Shown here in pieces: positions 48,378 through 56,096 of a stretch of DNA of 56,148 bases. Below the pieces are notes generated by a model. The model did no database searches. It had not been told where the DNA came from and was given only the letters and a program-made list of their open reading frames with translations. Numbering within the stretch: position 1 is the first letter of the stretch; each line of letters starts with the position of its first letter. The stretch comes from Thermoplasmata archaeon (GTDB taxonomy: Archaea > Thermoplasmatota > Thermoplasmata > Halarchaeoplasmatales > Halarchaeoplasmataceae): assembly GCA_003554965.1 (NCBI GenBank), contig PWHR01000046.1, forward strand, positions 1 through 56,148, read 5' to 3'. The translations under genes were made by a program, and so were the position numbers.

Positions 48378-50249
48378 ATGTCTGATCGTAGTTGGAGTAT
48401 ATGCTTGATACTGCTTTTGACGGCGAGTTTGTTAGCTTTACCTTCGATCACCGTAGTCGGTGAAGCAGAAACGGGATACGACCCTTCTTTTGAAATAGAA
48501 CTTGAACAGGATGTTCGCTCTTTATTTGCGGAAGGAGATATACTTTACACTTCCAGTTCCGATGGTTCTGTGTTCGCTCACGATATAGAAGATGGAGATG
48601 AAATATGGCGGCACGAAGAACATAGAGGGCCAGCACTGACCGTATTTTATAGCGAAGGAGTACTCTATTCAGGAGGACAGTCCGGAAGTATCGTTGCCTA
48701 CGATGCGGAAGAGGAAGAGAAGATATGGCGGCATGAAAAGCACTCAGGGGCCGTCAATTCGGTCTTTTACCAGGATGGTATACTCTACTCAGGGGGAGAT
48801 GATGGTCACCTAATAGCTTTCGATATGGAAGAAGAAAGTGTTCTTTGGCAGCATGAAAAACATGAACAGAAGGTCGGATCGGTTTTTTATGATGATGGAA
48901 TCGTGTATTCTGGTGGATCAGAAAGGGGGACAGGAATTGTCTCTGCTTTTGATGTGAAAGAGAGAGAGGAGATATGGCGGTATGAAAATCATGATGTAAG
49001 TGTTAATTCTCTCTTCTTTGAAGATGGAAATCTTTACTCTAGCGGGCACGACGGAACAGTGTTGGCTTTCGATGTGGAGGAAAGAGAAATCCATTGGGAA
49101 CACGAAGAACATGACGGTCCAGTAGATACGATATTTCTAGAAGATGAAGTGATATATTCTGGGGGAAAGGACAACTCGATCGTTGCTTATCATATCGTGG
49201 AAGAAGAAAAGCTATGGCGATTAGAATATCACGACGATGACGTGAGATCGGTATTTTATCATCAAGATACCCTTTTCTCCGGTGGGGCCGAGGGTTCATT
49301 GATCGGTTTAAGAGATCTCGATATAGAAGTGGATATCACCTCTTCCATGATGATCGTCTCCGACGAAGACAGCAGGTTGATGTTAGAATACACTGCCGAA
49401 AATCCCGGAGATCTAGAAGCTAGACTGGATTTTGAAGTGCTGGTGGACGGGGAAACTGTCAGAAATGAAGAAGATATCAGAATTGGACCGAGAGATACTA
49501 GAGATCTTTCATTGGCGGTCGAAGTCGAGGAGGAAGAAGAACATGACATAGAACTGAAGGGTATGGATACGACCTTACAAACGACTCATGACGCAACGGT
49601 TTCTACTACCGAGACAGTATATGCTGAGGGAGATCCAGCAGAAGAAGGCCTAGGATTACACTGGTGGATAACTTTATTGGTAATCCTAGTGATGGCTACG
49701 ATCTTGGCCTTTCTATTATTGCAGGTGGGTTTTAGAGAAAGAAAGGATGAAAGGAAAAAACTAATGGTTCTGAAAGAGAAAAATAAAATCCCTGCAAAAA
49801 AGGATGCACCAGGAAAAGATTTACCTGTAGAGAAGCTAGAAGAAAAAAGAGAAGAAAAAGAACGACTTAAAGAAGAGATCGAAACCTTGAAAAAGGAAAA
49901 GGATCGGATGGAAAAGAACACTGCTCAATACTTCCACCAGATCTCTAAAATGAAAGAAAAGAAAGATGCACTGGAAGAAGAGATAGAATATCTAGAAAAA
50001 GACGATCAAAAGGGTCAAACAGAAGAAGACGATCTACCTGAAGAAGAAAAGACCGTCGATAGAAATACTGCTTTAGAGGAACTCTCCCAAGTAAAAGGGG
50101 TTGGGGAATCTAAAGCTGAGAAATTGTACGAGCACGGCTACCGATCTATAAAAGATCTTAGAGATGCTTCAAAAGAAGAATTATGTGAAGTGAACGGTAT
50201 AGGCCCCTCCCTTTCCCAAATGATTTTAGAGTCGCTCGATGATGAGTGA
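48378..50249 (+). CDS. secreted seven-bladed propeller with membrane span, coiled coil and HhH tail
   Basis: A 623-residue protein. Signal peptide (ICLILLLTASLLALPSITVVG, cut near residue 29); seven repeats of about 40 residues (about 38-320), each following V-x-S-V-F-Y-x-D-G-x-L-Y-S-G-G-x-D-G-x-x-x-A-F-D-x-x-x-x-x-x-x-W-x-H-E-x-H, a PQQ/WD-like beta-propeller; a CARDB/NEW3-like beta domain (about 325-415); a membrane helix (WWITLLVILVMATILAFLLL, about 434-453); a cytoplasmic Lys/Glu coiled coil (455-555); and a C-terminal HhH pair (LSQVKGVGESKAEKLYEHGY, LCEVNGIGPSLSQMILESL). GGAGG seven bases before ATG 48378 fixes the start; a TATA box lies at 48298-48309. It could link an outside ligand to an inside DNA or protein partner (inference). 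Confidence 0.8.
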   Translation: MSDRSWSICLILLLTASLLALPSITVVGEAETGYDPSFEIELEQDVRSLFAEGDILYTSSSDGSVFAHDIEDGDEIWRHEEHRGPALTVFYSEGVLYSGGQSGSIVAYDAEEEEKIWRHEKHSGAVNSVFYQDGILYSGGDDGHLIAFDMEEESVLWQHEKHEQKVGSVFYDDGIVYSGGSERGTGIVSAFDVKEREEIWRYENHDVSVNSLFFEDGNLYSSGHDGTVLAFDVEEREIHWEHEEHDGPVDTIFLEDEVIYSGGKDNSIVAYHIVEEEKLWRLEYHDDDVRSVFYHQDTLFSGGAEGSLIGLRDLDIEVDITSSMMIVSDEDSRLMLEYTAENPGDLEARLDFEVLVDGETVRNEEDIRIGPRDTRDLSLAVEVEEEEEHDIELKGMDTTLQTTHDATVSTTETVYAEGDPAEEGLGLHWWITLLVILVMATILAFLLLQVGFRERKDERKKLMVLKEKNKIPAKKDAPGKDLPVEKLEEKREEKERLKEEIETLKKEKDRMEKNTAQYFHQISKMKEKKDALEEEIEYLEKDDQKGQTEEDDLPEEEKTVDRNTALEELSQVKGVGESKAEKLYEHGYRSIKDLRDASKEELCEVNGIGPSLSQMILESLDDE

Positions 50250-50317
50250 TCGATAGCTTTAATACTTAAAGAGGATCACACACAAGAAAGTTAATATCAC
50301 CCTTCTATTATCCTCTC

Positions 50318-50863
50318 ATGGTGGGTAAATTGGCAGAAGAAAAAATGAAAAAGACACATGAGATCATTTCTCACCTGGTAAAGATCGCTGCTGAAGGCAG
50401 TCCAAAAGCTTACGGAGACTATCTTGAAATAGAGGTTCTTGACGACGCTGAAAGGGAGATGTTGGCGGAAGAGATGTTCCAGTTGTCCGATGAAATGGAT
50501 GAAGAGAGTTACAGCGATGCGGGAGAATCGATAGAGAGTTCTGAAGAAGTGATCCTTATTGGTTTGAACGATCATCCTCCCTTGGAACTCGATTGCCGAG
50601 CTTGCGGCTATGAAGATTGTAAGGAGTTTTCGGAAGCAGAGGAAGAATCCGATATATTCAGTGGACCGAACTGCGTTTTCAGGATCATCGATCTAGGGCT
50701 CGCCCTAGGTAACGCTTTGAACACCTCTAGATCACACGGACTCGAGAATGGCATATCGATAAGAGGAGGTCTAGCAGCGAAGCATCTAGGATTGATTGAC
50801 TCGAGGATCTGCCTGGCGATAACGGGTGATGTAAAAAAAGAGAGAAGCTATCATAATCCCTGA
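50318..50863 (+). CDS. DUF2148 ferredoxin-like domain protein
   Basis: A 181-residue protein. The core LDCRACGYEDCKEF, GPNCVFRIIDLGLALGNAL, ISIRGGLAAKHLGL matches DUF2148: a four-cysteine [4Fe-4S]-type motif (C-x2-C-x4-C ... C) followed by a Rossmann-like part. The same C-x2-CG-x4-C pattern occurs in the MobB-ferredoxin fusion at 5858. Function unknown; redox or cluster binding is likely. Its last 13 bases overlap, tail to tail, the end of the phosphoesterase gene. Confidence 0.8.
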   Translation: MVGKLAEEKMKKTHEIISHLVKIAAEGSPKAYGDYLEIEVLDDAEREMLAEEMFQLSDEMDEESYSDAGESIESSEEVILIGLNDHPPLELDCRACGYEDCKEFSEAEEESDIFSGPNCVFRIIDLGLALGNALNTSRSHGLENGISIRGGLAAKHLGLIDSRICLAITGDVKKERSYHNP

Positions 50864-51579
50864 TCTGGGATCAAGTCCTCCCTTTCTCCAAGATAGGTCC
50901 CGTCCAGCAGGTAGACTTTTTCCTCTAAAATTTTTTCATTTTTAAGAAAAGGCCCTATGTATGGATCTTCAGTGACATTCACACTCGTACCACCTAGAAG
51001 TTGATTGAAATGAGGCATCAACACACCTTCACCTTTCCCATTTTCATGATGATATTTTAGTCTGATCCAACACTCATTTTTCATCTTATTTTTAAATGAA
51101 TCTACAAGAGCGATCATAGGATGTATGTGAGCCAAAACAAGTTTTTCCGTTGAGATGACTTCTTCAGATGGAATAGCGTGACCGTGAAAATATCCTACAT
51201 CCTCAATAACGGCTCCCTCTGAACCATGGAAGATTACTTCATTAGGTAGATATTTCTGTATGCCTCCATCATGATTCCCAGGTACCAGATGAACCTCCTC
51301 AACGATCTTTAACCATTCATCTACCGCTTTCGGCACATCTCTGTATTCTTGCCAACTAGCCTTCGGTATATTGTGTTTCAGATCACCGTTGATTATCAGT
51401 CTTTTTGCTTCTTTTTTCCTCAATAATCGCTTTACAGAAGTGATCATCTTTTCAGATTGGGACGGTAAATTGATCCCTTTCTCTTCCAATTCCCTTTCAT
51501 ATCCAAAATGCAGATCAGCTATAACGATAGTGTTTCCAGCTCTCAGTGCTCTTTCGTTCCAGATCGGTTCGATATCCAT
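50851..51579 (-). CDS. archaeal metallophosphoesterase (COG1407)
   Basis: A 242-residue calcineurin-like phosphoesterase. Metal-binding motifs in order: IVIADLHFGYE (D-x-H), LIINGDLKH (GD-x-x-H variant), LVPGNHDGG (GNHD), VGYFHGHAI and VLAHIHPMI (H-x-H). This set matches COG1407 ICC-like archaeal phosphoesterases, whose natural substrates are not settled. ATG 51579 (MDIEPIWNERALRAG) is chosen; 36 further codons are open upstream but overlap the promoter region of the divergent kinase gene. Confidence 0.88.
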   Translation of the reverse strand: MDIEPIWNERALRAGNTIVIADLHFGYERELEEKGINLPSQSEKMITSVKRLLRKKEAKRLIINGDLKHNIPKASWQEYRDVPKAVDEWLKIVEEVHLVPGNHDGGIQKYLPNEVIFHGSEGAVIEDVGYFHGHAIPSEEVISTEKLVLAHIHPMIALVDSFKNKMKNECWIRLKYHHENGKGEGVLMPHFNQLLGGTSVNVTEDPYIGPFLKNEKILEEKVYLLDGTYLGEREDLIPDQGL

Positions 51580-51637
51580 CTTTATATTCAGAGAGCTAAG
51601 CTTATGTTTATATATTTCGATGACATTCAAGGCTAAG

Positions 51638-52312
51638 ATGATGGTATATTTAGAATCCATACTCTCCGGAGATGCTGCCGGTGTCACTCTAGTTTATCTG
51701 TACGTCGGCTCACTCCTGATTATATCTCGAATATGCTTCAAGAAAAAACCATTTTTAGGCCGAAAATTCCTACATTTCATGACTGGAAACATAATCTTTT
51801 TCCTCCCACTGTTTGAGACTAAATGGGTAATGGTTTTGATCGCTGCCTTTCCTTTTGTTTTGATCACGTTCCTGATGAGTTCTCGCTCACCTCTAGATGT
51901 TTCAAGTCCCTTAACGAGAAGGGGACACGACTTTGGCCTATTTTATTATGCAATAGCTTGGACCCTATTGGCCCTAATTTTTTTCGAAAGATTGGAGATC
52001 ATAGCGATCGGCATCGCAGCGATGTCTTACGGAGACGGAACGGCGGGATTCATCGGAAGTAAATTTGGAAAGCACAGATTCTCTATCGGCTCAGCTACGA
52101 AAAGTCTAGAAGGATCGATCGCGATGTTCGCTGTTACTTCTTTAAGTATACCTCTTATACTCATCTATTTTGGATCAAATGCACCCCCATGGTATACGAT
52201 CACGATGATAGCATCATTAGCTACTGCGATAGAAGCGATAATAGGAAAAGGATACGATAACCTCTCGATCGCTCTAGGTACCGCGTTAATTTATTATATC
52301 ACGGTTCATTAG
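51638..52312 (+). CDS. dolichol/phytol kinase-like CTP transferase (COG0170)
   Basis: A 224-residue protein with about seven membrane spans. The family core is SYGDGTAGFIGSKFGKHRF followed by TKSLEGSIAMFAVTSL (about 128-165), the active-site loops of SEC59/DGK1/VTE5 lipid kinases that use CTP. GRKFLHFMTGNIIFFLP near the N-terminus is also typical ('RK-x-x-H'). It would phosphorylate a polyprenol or geranylgeraniol-like alcohol at the membrane (family knowledge). A P-loop kinase follows ten bases after its stop, so the two may act in sequence. Start ATG 51638 or 51641. Confidence 0.82.
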   Translation: MMVYLESILSGDAAGVTLVYLYVGSLLIISRICFKKKPFLGRKFLHFMTGNIIFFLPLFETKWVMVLIAAFPFVLITFLMSSRSPLDVSSPLTRRGHDFGLFYYAIAWTLLALIFFERLEIIAIGIAAMSYGDGTAGFIGSKFGKHRFSIGSATKSLEGSIAMFAVTSLSIPLILIYFGSNAPPWYTITMIASLATAIEAIIGKGYDNLSIALGTALIYYITVH

Positions 52313-52322
52313 GTTGTATAAA

Positions 52323-52889
52323 ATGAGATTTATAGTTATCGACGGCTTGGATGCTGCGGGCAAAGATACGCACGCCCGATTGATAAAGAAAAAGTATCAA
52401 AAGGCAGGAGAGAAAGTCATCATCAGGTCTCATCCGACTACGGATACCTTTTTCGGTAAATCAGCTAAAAAAGCCCTTTTGGATGGAGGAAGGTTATCAA
52501 AATCTAAGGCTACATTTTTCTATACCTTGGATGTGTTACACTCATTGCTCAATTATTATGGAAAAAGCGATACTGTGATATTTGTCAGGTATCTAGGAGG
52601 TTTGGCTTATTTCCCTGAGCCTTTAGGTCAATTTATTTACAAGGTCTTATCCAAGCTGTTTCCAACTTCGGATCTCATGTTTCTTCTAGACGTCGAGGCC
52701 GAAGAGGCGATGAAAAGGTTGGAAAAAAGAAAGAATACCGAGATATTCGAGAACAAAAAAGATCTGATGAGGGTAAAGAAAAGGGCTAAAAATATAATGA
52801 AGGATTGGTATATCATCGATACTTCGAAACCAATAGAGGAAGCTCAAAAAAGCATAGAAGAAATATTGGATCAAGAAGATAGGAAGTAA
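52323..52889 (+). CDS. thymidylate kinase-like P-loop kinase, substrate uncertain
   Basis: A 188-residue P-loop protein with Walker A IDGLDAAGKDTHA (about 5-17), closely like dTMP kinase. It lacks the DR(Y/H) motif of true thymidylate kinases: the aligned stretch is VIFVRYLGGLAYF, with Val in place of the catalytic Asp. It instead carries hydrophobic stretches (LGQFIYKVLSKLF) and a basic lid (KRLEKRKN). Cotranscribed with the COG0170 lipid kinase upstream. It may phosphorylate something other than dTMP, perhaps a product of that kinase (inference). Starting at ATG 52323 rather than TTG 52314. Confidence 0.75.
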   Translation: MRFIVIDGLDAAGKDTHARLIKKKYQKAGEKVIIRSHPTTDTFFGKSAKKALLDGGRLSKSKATFFYTLDVLHSLLNYYGKSDTVIFVRYLGGLAYFPEPLGQFIYKVLSKLFPTSDLMFLLDVEAEEAMKRLEKRKNTEIFENKKDLMRVKKRAKNIMKDWYIIDTSKPIEEAQKSIEEILDQEDRK

Positions 52890-52928
52890 AAATAATAGAC
52901 CCCCTCTCTTTTACCATAAATCGTTAGA

Positions 52929-53318
52929 ATGACTTCGATAATCCTGGACACGAATGCGCTGATGATGCCCTTTCAATTCAATCTTAATCTAGATGATGAG
53001 ATAGAAAGGTTGTTAGGCGATGTAAGTTCCAGCACGTATGTGCCGTCTTCTGTCGTTCAAGAATTGAGAGGTTTAGATAGTCAGGCAGCTCTAGACTTGA
53101 GTGAAAAGTATAGAAAAGTGGAAGTAGAGAAAAAAGGAGACGACGGAGTTTTAGAGGCTGCGGAAAAATTGAACGGATTGATAGTCACGAATGATAAAGA
53201 GTTGAAGAAAAGGGCCTTGAGAAAAAAAATACCTGTTGCTTTTTTACGTTCAAAGTCTCATCTAGAATTGATCGGCGATGACTGGCTCTTAACTAAAGGA
53301 GATGATGAAGATGGATGA
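52929..53318 (+). CDS. Fcf1/UTP24-like PIN-domain nuclease
   Basis: A 129-residue PIN protein of the archaeal rRNA-processing type (COG1412). Acidic metal residues: ILDTNALMMPFQF (Asp7), SVVQELRGL (Glu), and LIVTNDKELKKRAL (Asp). The DTNALMMPFQF opening is characteristic of this branch rather than toxin VapC, and no antitoxin gene is adjacent. Its stop overlaps the ribK start by eight bases. Probably an endonuclease acting on pre-rRNA (family inference). Confidence 0.88.
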   Translation: MTSIILDTNALMMPFQFNLNLDDEIERLLGDVSSSTYVPSSVVQELRGLDSQAALDLSEKYRKVEVEKKGDDGVLEAAEKLNGLIVTNDKELKKRALRKKIPVAFLRSKSHLELIGDDWLLTKGDDEDG

Positions 53319-53739
53319 ACAAGATATCGAATTGGAAGGAAAAGTCGTTTCAGGAGTAAACGAAGGACAGTATTTTCTCGCCTTAGAGGGATATAAGTCA
53401 CGCTTTCTAGAAAAATTTGGATTTGAACCGTTCGAAGGAACACTCAATGTTAGATTAGAAGGCGACGATCTAGAAAAATATGAGAGATTAAAAGAAAAAC
53501 AAGGAGAAAATATAGAAAGTTTTGAGGAAGGAGGAAAACGTTTCGGAGGTGTCAAGTGTTTTCCATCAAGTTTAGAAAAGAAGGATGGGAAAAACCAAGT
53601 CAATACAAACACGCTTATCATCGTGCCCGAAAAGACAAGATATGAAAAGGTTATGGAGATAGTTTCAGAATTCGAATTGAGAGATAAGTTGGACTTGAAA
53701 GACGGCGACAAGATAAAGGTCTACATAAGGTCGGTTTGA
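53311..53739 (+). CDS. ribK: CTP-dependent riboflavin kinase
   Basis: The archaeal RibK (DUF120), which makes FMN using CTP. Visible motifs in 142 residues: GKVVSGVNEGQYFLAL (glycine-rich CTP site), GFEPFEGTLNVRL (Thr/Asn metal site), FGGVKCFPSSL, and the C-terminal strand DGDKIKVYI. I choose ATG 53311 because AAAGGAG lies nine bases ahead; ATGs at 53302 and 53305 abut that site. Translationally coupled to the PIN gene. Confidence 0.93.
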   Translation: MDEQDIELEGKVVSGVNEGQYFLALEGYKSRFLEKFGFEPFEGTLNVRLEGDDLEKYERLKEKQGENIESFEEGGKRFGGVKCFPSSLEKKDGKNQVNTNTLIIVPEKTRYEKVMEIVSEFELRDKLDLKDGDKIKVYIRSV

Positions 53740-53759
53740 AGAAACGATTAAAAGCCTTC

Positions 53760-54578
53760 TTAAAAATTTTCTTCTACGTAGTTCAGTACCGATTCAAATA
53801 TTGGTTTTCCGTCTCCTCTTGCAGCTTCCGACCGGGTCCAATCAGGAAGAGTGTGAGAATAAAACACCCTTTCTGGATGCGGCATGAGCCCCAAAACATT
53901 TCCTTCTGGATTGCATATTCCTGCGATATGATCCAAGGATCCGTTAGGATTCCAGGGATACTCTGGGTCTTTATGCTCTGGAGCGGTATATCTGAATACG
54001 ATCTGGTCGTTCTGCTCGAGTTCTTCCAATGATATATCCCTATCTAAAACAAATTTACCTTCTTTGTGTGCAGAAGGAAATACTATTTTCTCCTCTTTCT
54101 CATACTCTCTAGTGAAGACACAGTTTGAATTATCTTCCACTCTCAAAATCGAAGGTCGACATTCGAATTTATTACTGTCGTTGGTTTCCAAGGCAGCTTT
54201 AGGTACTTCACTCATGGTTTCATGGACCGCGGGCAAAAGACCGATTTCGACCAAGATTTGAAAACCATTGCATACTCCCAATACTGGTTTTCCTTGTTCA
54301 ACAAAATCTTTCAATTCCTCGCCCAATGCACTTTTGAGTCTTGCTCCAAAGATGGCTCCTGCCCTGATGTAATCTCCAGCGGAAAACCCTCCGGGTATCA
54401 TCAAAATATCGTATTCATGTAAGGATCTCTTTTCTTCCTCAGGGACATCTTTCGAAAGGAGCTGTTTGAGGTGAACCTTCTCTGCTCGAGCTCCCAGTCG
54501 TTTGAAAGCTAGATGTGATTCCTCTTCACAGTTAGTCCCTTCGATCCTTAAGACCGCGGCTTTTATATCTTCACGCAT
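53760..54578 (-). CDS. purQ: phosphoribosylformylglycinamidine synthase glutaminase subunit
   Basis: PurQ, the class I glutaminase of the FGAM synthase complex, feeding ammonia to PurL. A 272-residue protein with the nucleophile in PVLGVCNGFQILVE (Cys103), MIPGGFSAGDYIRAGA (oxyanion strand), and the His-Glu dyad in LMPHPERVF. At 272 residues it is the longer archaeal/bacterial form with PAVHETM and AGICNPEGNVLG intact. ATG 54578 follows AGGAG by nine bases; the GTG at 54599 precedes that site. Convergent with ribK; PurC is at 43277. Confidence 0.95.
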   Translation of the reverse strand: MREDIKAAVLRIEGTNCEEESHLAFKRLGARAEKVHLKQLLSKDVPEEEKRSLHEYDILMIPGGFSAGDYIRAGAIFGARLKSALGEELKDFVEQGKPVLGVCNGFQILVEIGLLPAVHETMSEVPKAALETNDSNKFECRPSILRVEDNSNCVFTREYEKEEKIVFPSAHKEGKFVLDRDISLEELEQNDQIVFRYTAPEHKDPEYPWNPNGSLDHIAGICNPEGNVLGLMPHPERVFYSHTLPDWTRSEAARGDGKPIFESVLNYVEENF

Positions 54579-54695
54579 CAAGTTGATCTCCTGATACACA
54601 GGATTAGTAGTTTCTAATAATATTTTCCATCATAGACCTTGAAGAAAAGGAGAAAGTATTTATTGGTAATGCCATTTCATGATTGCAATCACAAA

Positions 54696-54773
54696 GGGGC
54701 CGTGGGGTAGCTTGGTCGATCCTTCGGGCTTTGGGAGCCTGGCACCCGAATTCAAATTTCGGCGGCCCCACCA
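54696..54773 (+). tRNA. tRNA-Pro (anticodon UGG)
   Basis: A complete cloverleaf. Acceptor GGGGCCG (54696-54702) pairs with CGGCCCC (54763-54769) and is followed by discriminator A and an encoded CCA (54771-54773). D stem GGGT/ATCC; anticodon stem CGGGC/GCCTG with loop TTTGGGA giving UGG; T stem CCGAA/TTCGG with loop TTCAAAT. No intron. A TATA-like TATTTATT lies about 30 bases upstream. Confidence 0.95.
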
Positions 54774-54780
54774 TCTTTCC

Positions 54781-55455
54781 TTAAAAAGTTTGATTGTTTT
54801 TTTTCAACTCTTTGAACTTATCCTTTAGCTCTTCAAGAGAAGGGACTTCCTGCCTTTCCATATCTTTCCCTTCTATCTCTTTATCCTCTAAGATATCATC
54901 AGGTCTTTTTGGTGCTTCGAATACATCGAACCTTTCACCCCTTTCCCAGATCATCCTCAGCTCTGTTCGCTTTTCGTGAAGAGTCGTTCTGATCTGATCT
55001 ATTTTCTCCAAATCTTCTTTAGATACGTCTTCGATTATCTCTGCTGGCTTTCCCACAGCAACTTTTCGATCAGGGATCTGCATGTTCTCTGGAACGATCG
55101 TATCGGTTCCGATTATCGCCTTATCTCCTATCTCAGCACCGTCCATCACGACAGAATCCATGCCGATCAACGTATCTTCACCGATAATACATCCCTCCAA
55201 TCTTGCTCCGTGAGATATGACTGTATTCTTACCGATAGAAACCGGATTGTCCTTTGTAGATCTCAACGAGGCCCTGTTCATTATTATAGACTCTTCCGCA
55301 ATATCCACTTCAGAATCATCCGCTTCGATAACACAGCCCGGAAAGAGCAGTGCATTACCACCTATCTCAACATCACCCATCACCTTGGCCGCCGGATCCA
55401 TAAATGGAGTGTCGTCTTCTTCACCGGGAAGGAACTTTTCCAACTCTTCTGTCAT
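54781..55455 (-). CDS. gamma-carbonic-anhydrase-like hexapeptide-repeat protein, probably not a zinc enzyme
   Basis: A 224-residue left-handed beta-helix protein. Hexapeptide repeats run from about 18 to 130 (PAAKVMGDVEIGGNALL, VSIGKNTVISHGARLEGCIIGEDTLIGMDSVVMDGAEIG). It resembles gamma-carbonic anhydrases, but of the three zinc-binding His only one remains (ISHGARLEG, where GHNAMVHG is usual); the second aligns with Glu and the first is missing. The C-terminal 75 residues form charged helices. It likely serves as a scaffold or acyl/sugar-binding trimer rather than carbonic anhydrase (inference). Confidence 0.8.
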   Translation of the reverse strand: MTEELEKFLPGEEDDTPFMDPAAKVMGDVEIGGNALLFPGCVIEADDSEVDIAEESIIMNRASLRSTKDNPVSIGKNTVISHGARLEGCIIGEDTLIGMDSVVMDGAEIGDKAIIGTDTIVPENMQIPDRKVAVGKPAEIIEDVSKEDLEKIDQIRTTLHEKRTELRMIWERGERFDVFEAPKRPDDILEDKEIEGKDMERQEVPSLEELKDKFKELKKNNQTF

Positions 55456-55505
55456 ATCTTCATCTAAAAGGAGATACGTGTAAAAAGGTTGTGGTCATCT
55501 AGGGC

Positions 55506-56096
55506 TTATACTTCAAATTTCTCCAAGACCATATCTCTTATATCTTTTTTAACCCCTTCCTCATGTTCAAGAAGCAGTATCTCGGCCAAAAATTTTACAT
55601 GGAGAAGTGAGAAAAAATCGACATCTAGATTTTCATCCAACGAGTCGATCATATTCTCAGTTACTTTGCTCTCAAGATTTTGTAAGCCCTCGTTCAATTC
55701 CTTAACGACTTCTTCTCTCTTGTTGCACTCGAAACCCATCTTTTCTAGTATCTCGAGGCACTTTCTAGTTCTTTCTTCGTTCCAATCCATACTTAAAGCG
55801 TAGTGGTACTCGTCACCCAATGGCTCAGGAGACAACAAGAACCATTTAGCTGTCCTCCCGTATATCTTCTCAGGTATATGATATTGTTTCCTTTCACCTT
55901 TGACTTCTACGAATCCGGCGTCCTCTAACTTTTTTATGTGCCTATAAATAGTCGATTGGTCTTTTCCGAGGGCTTCGGCGATCTGAGATATCCCCATCTC
56001 CTTTACCCTTAGCAGTTCCAATATCTGATTACGAGTACCTTCAAGGCCTACCTTCAAAGCGGCCGAATCCTCAATGAGCCGAATTTCCTCTTCCAT
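55506..56096 (-). CDS. winged-helix transcription regulator
   Basis: A 196-residue regulator starting at ATG 56096. Winged helix at about 14-70: ALKVGLEGTRNQILELLRVKEMGISQIAEALGKDQSTIYRHIKKLEDAGFVEV, with a wing GERKQYHI. The rest is an acidic helical region without recognised fold (EERTRKCLEILEKMGFECNKREE). A frame continues to 56141 but starts inside the TATA-like ATTATACATGTAATAAA (about 56119-56135). That element contains TACATGTA, the core of the palindrome in the giant-protein promoter at 36037-36050. Confidence 0.82.
   Translation of the reverse strand: MEEEIRLIEDSAALKVGLEGTRNQILELLRVKEMGISQIAEALGKDQSTIYRHIKKLEDAGFVEVKGERKQYHIPEKIYGRTAKWFLLSPEPLGDEYHYALSMDWNEERTRKCLEILEKMGFECNKREEVVKELNEGLQNLESKVTENMIDSLDENLDVDFFSLLHVKFLAEILLLEHEEGVKKDIRDMVLEKFEV

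Noticed and set aside
52929-53318. VapC toxin of a toxin-antitoxin pair
   Set aside because: The motif set is that of the Fcf1-like PIN branch and no small antitoxin gene precedes it; the neighbour is riboflavin kinase.
53736-54032. 98-codon plus-strand frame directly after ribK
   Set aside because: It lies entirely antisense to purQ and has no family resemblance.
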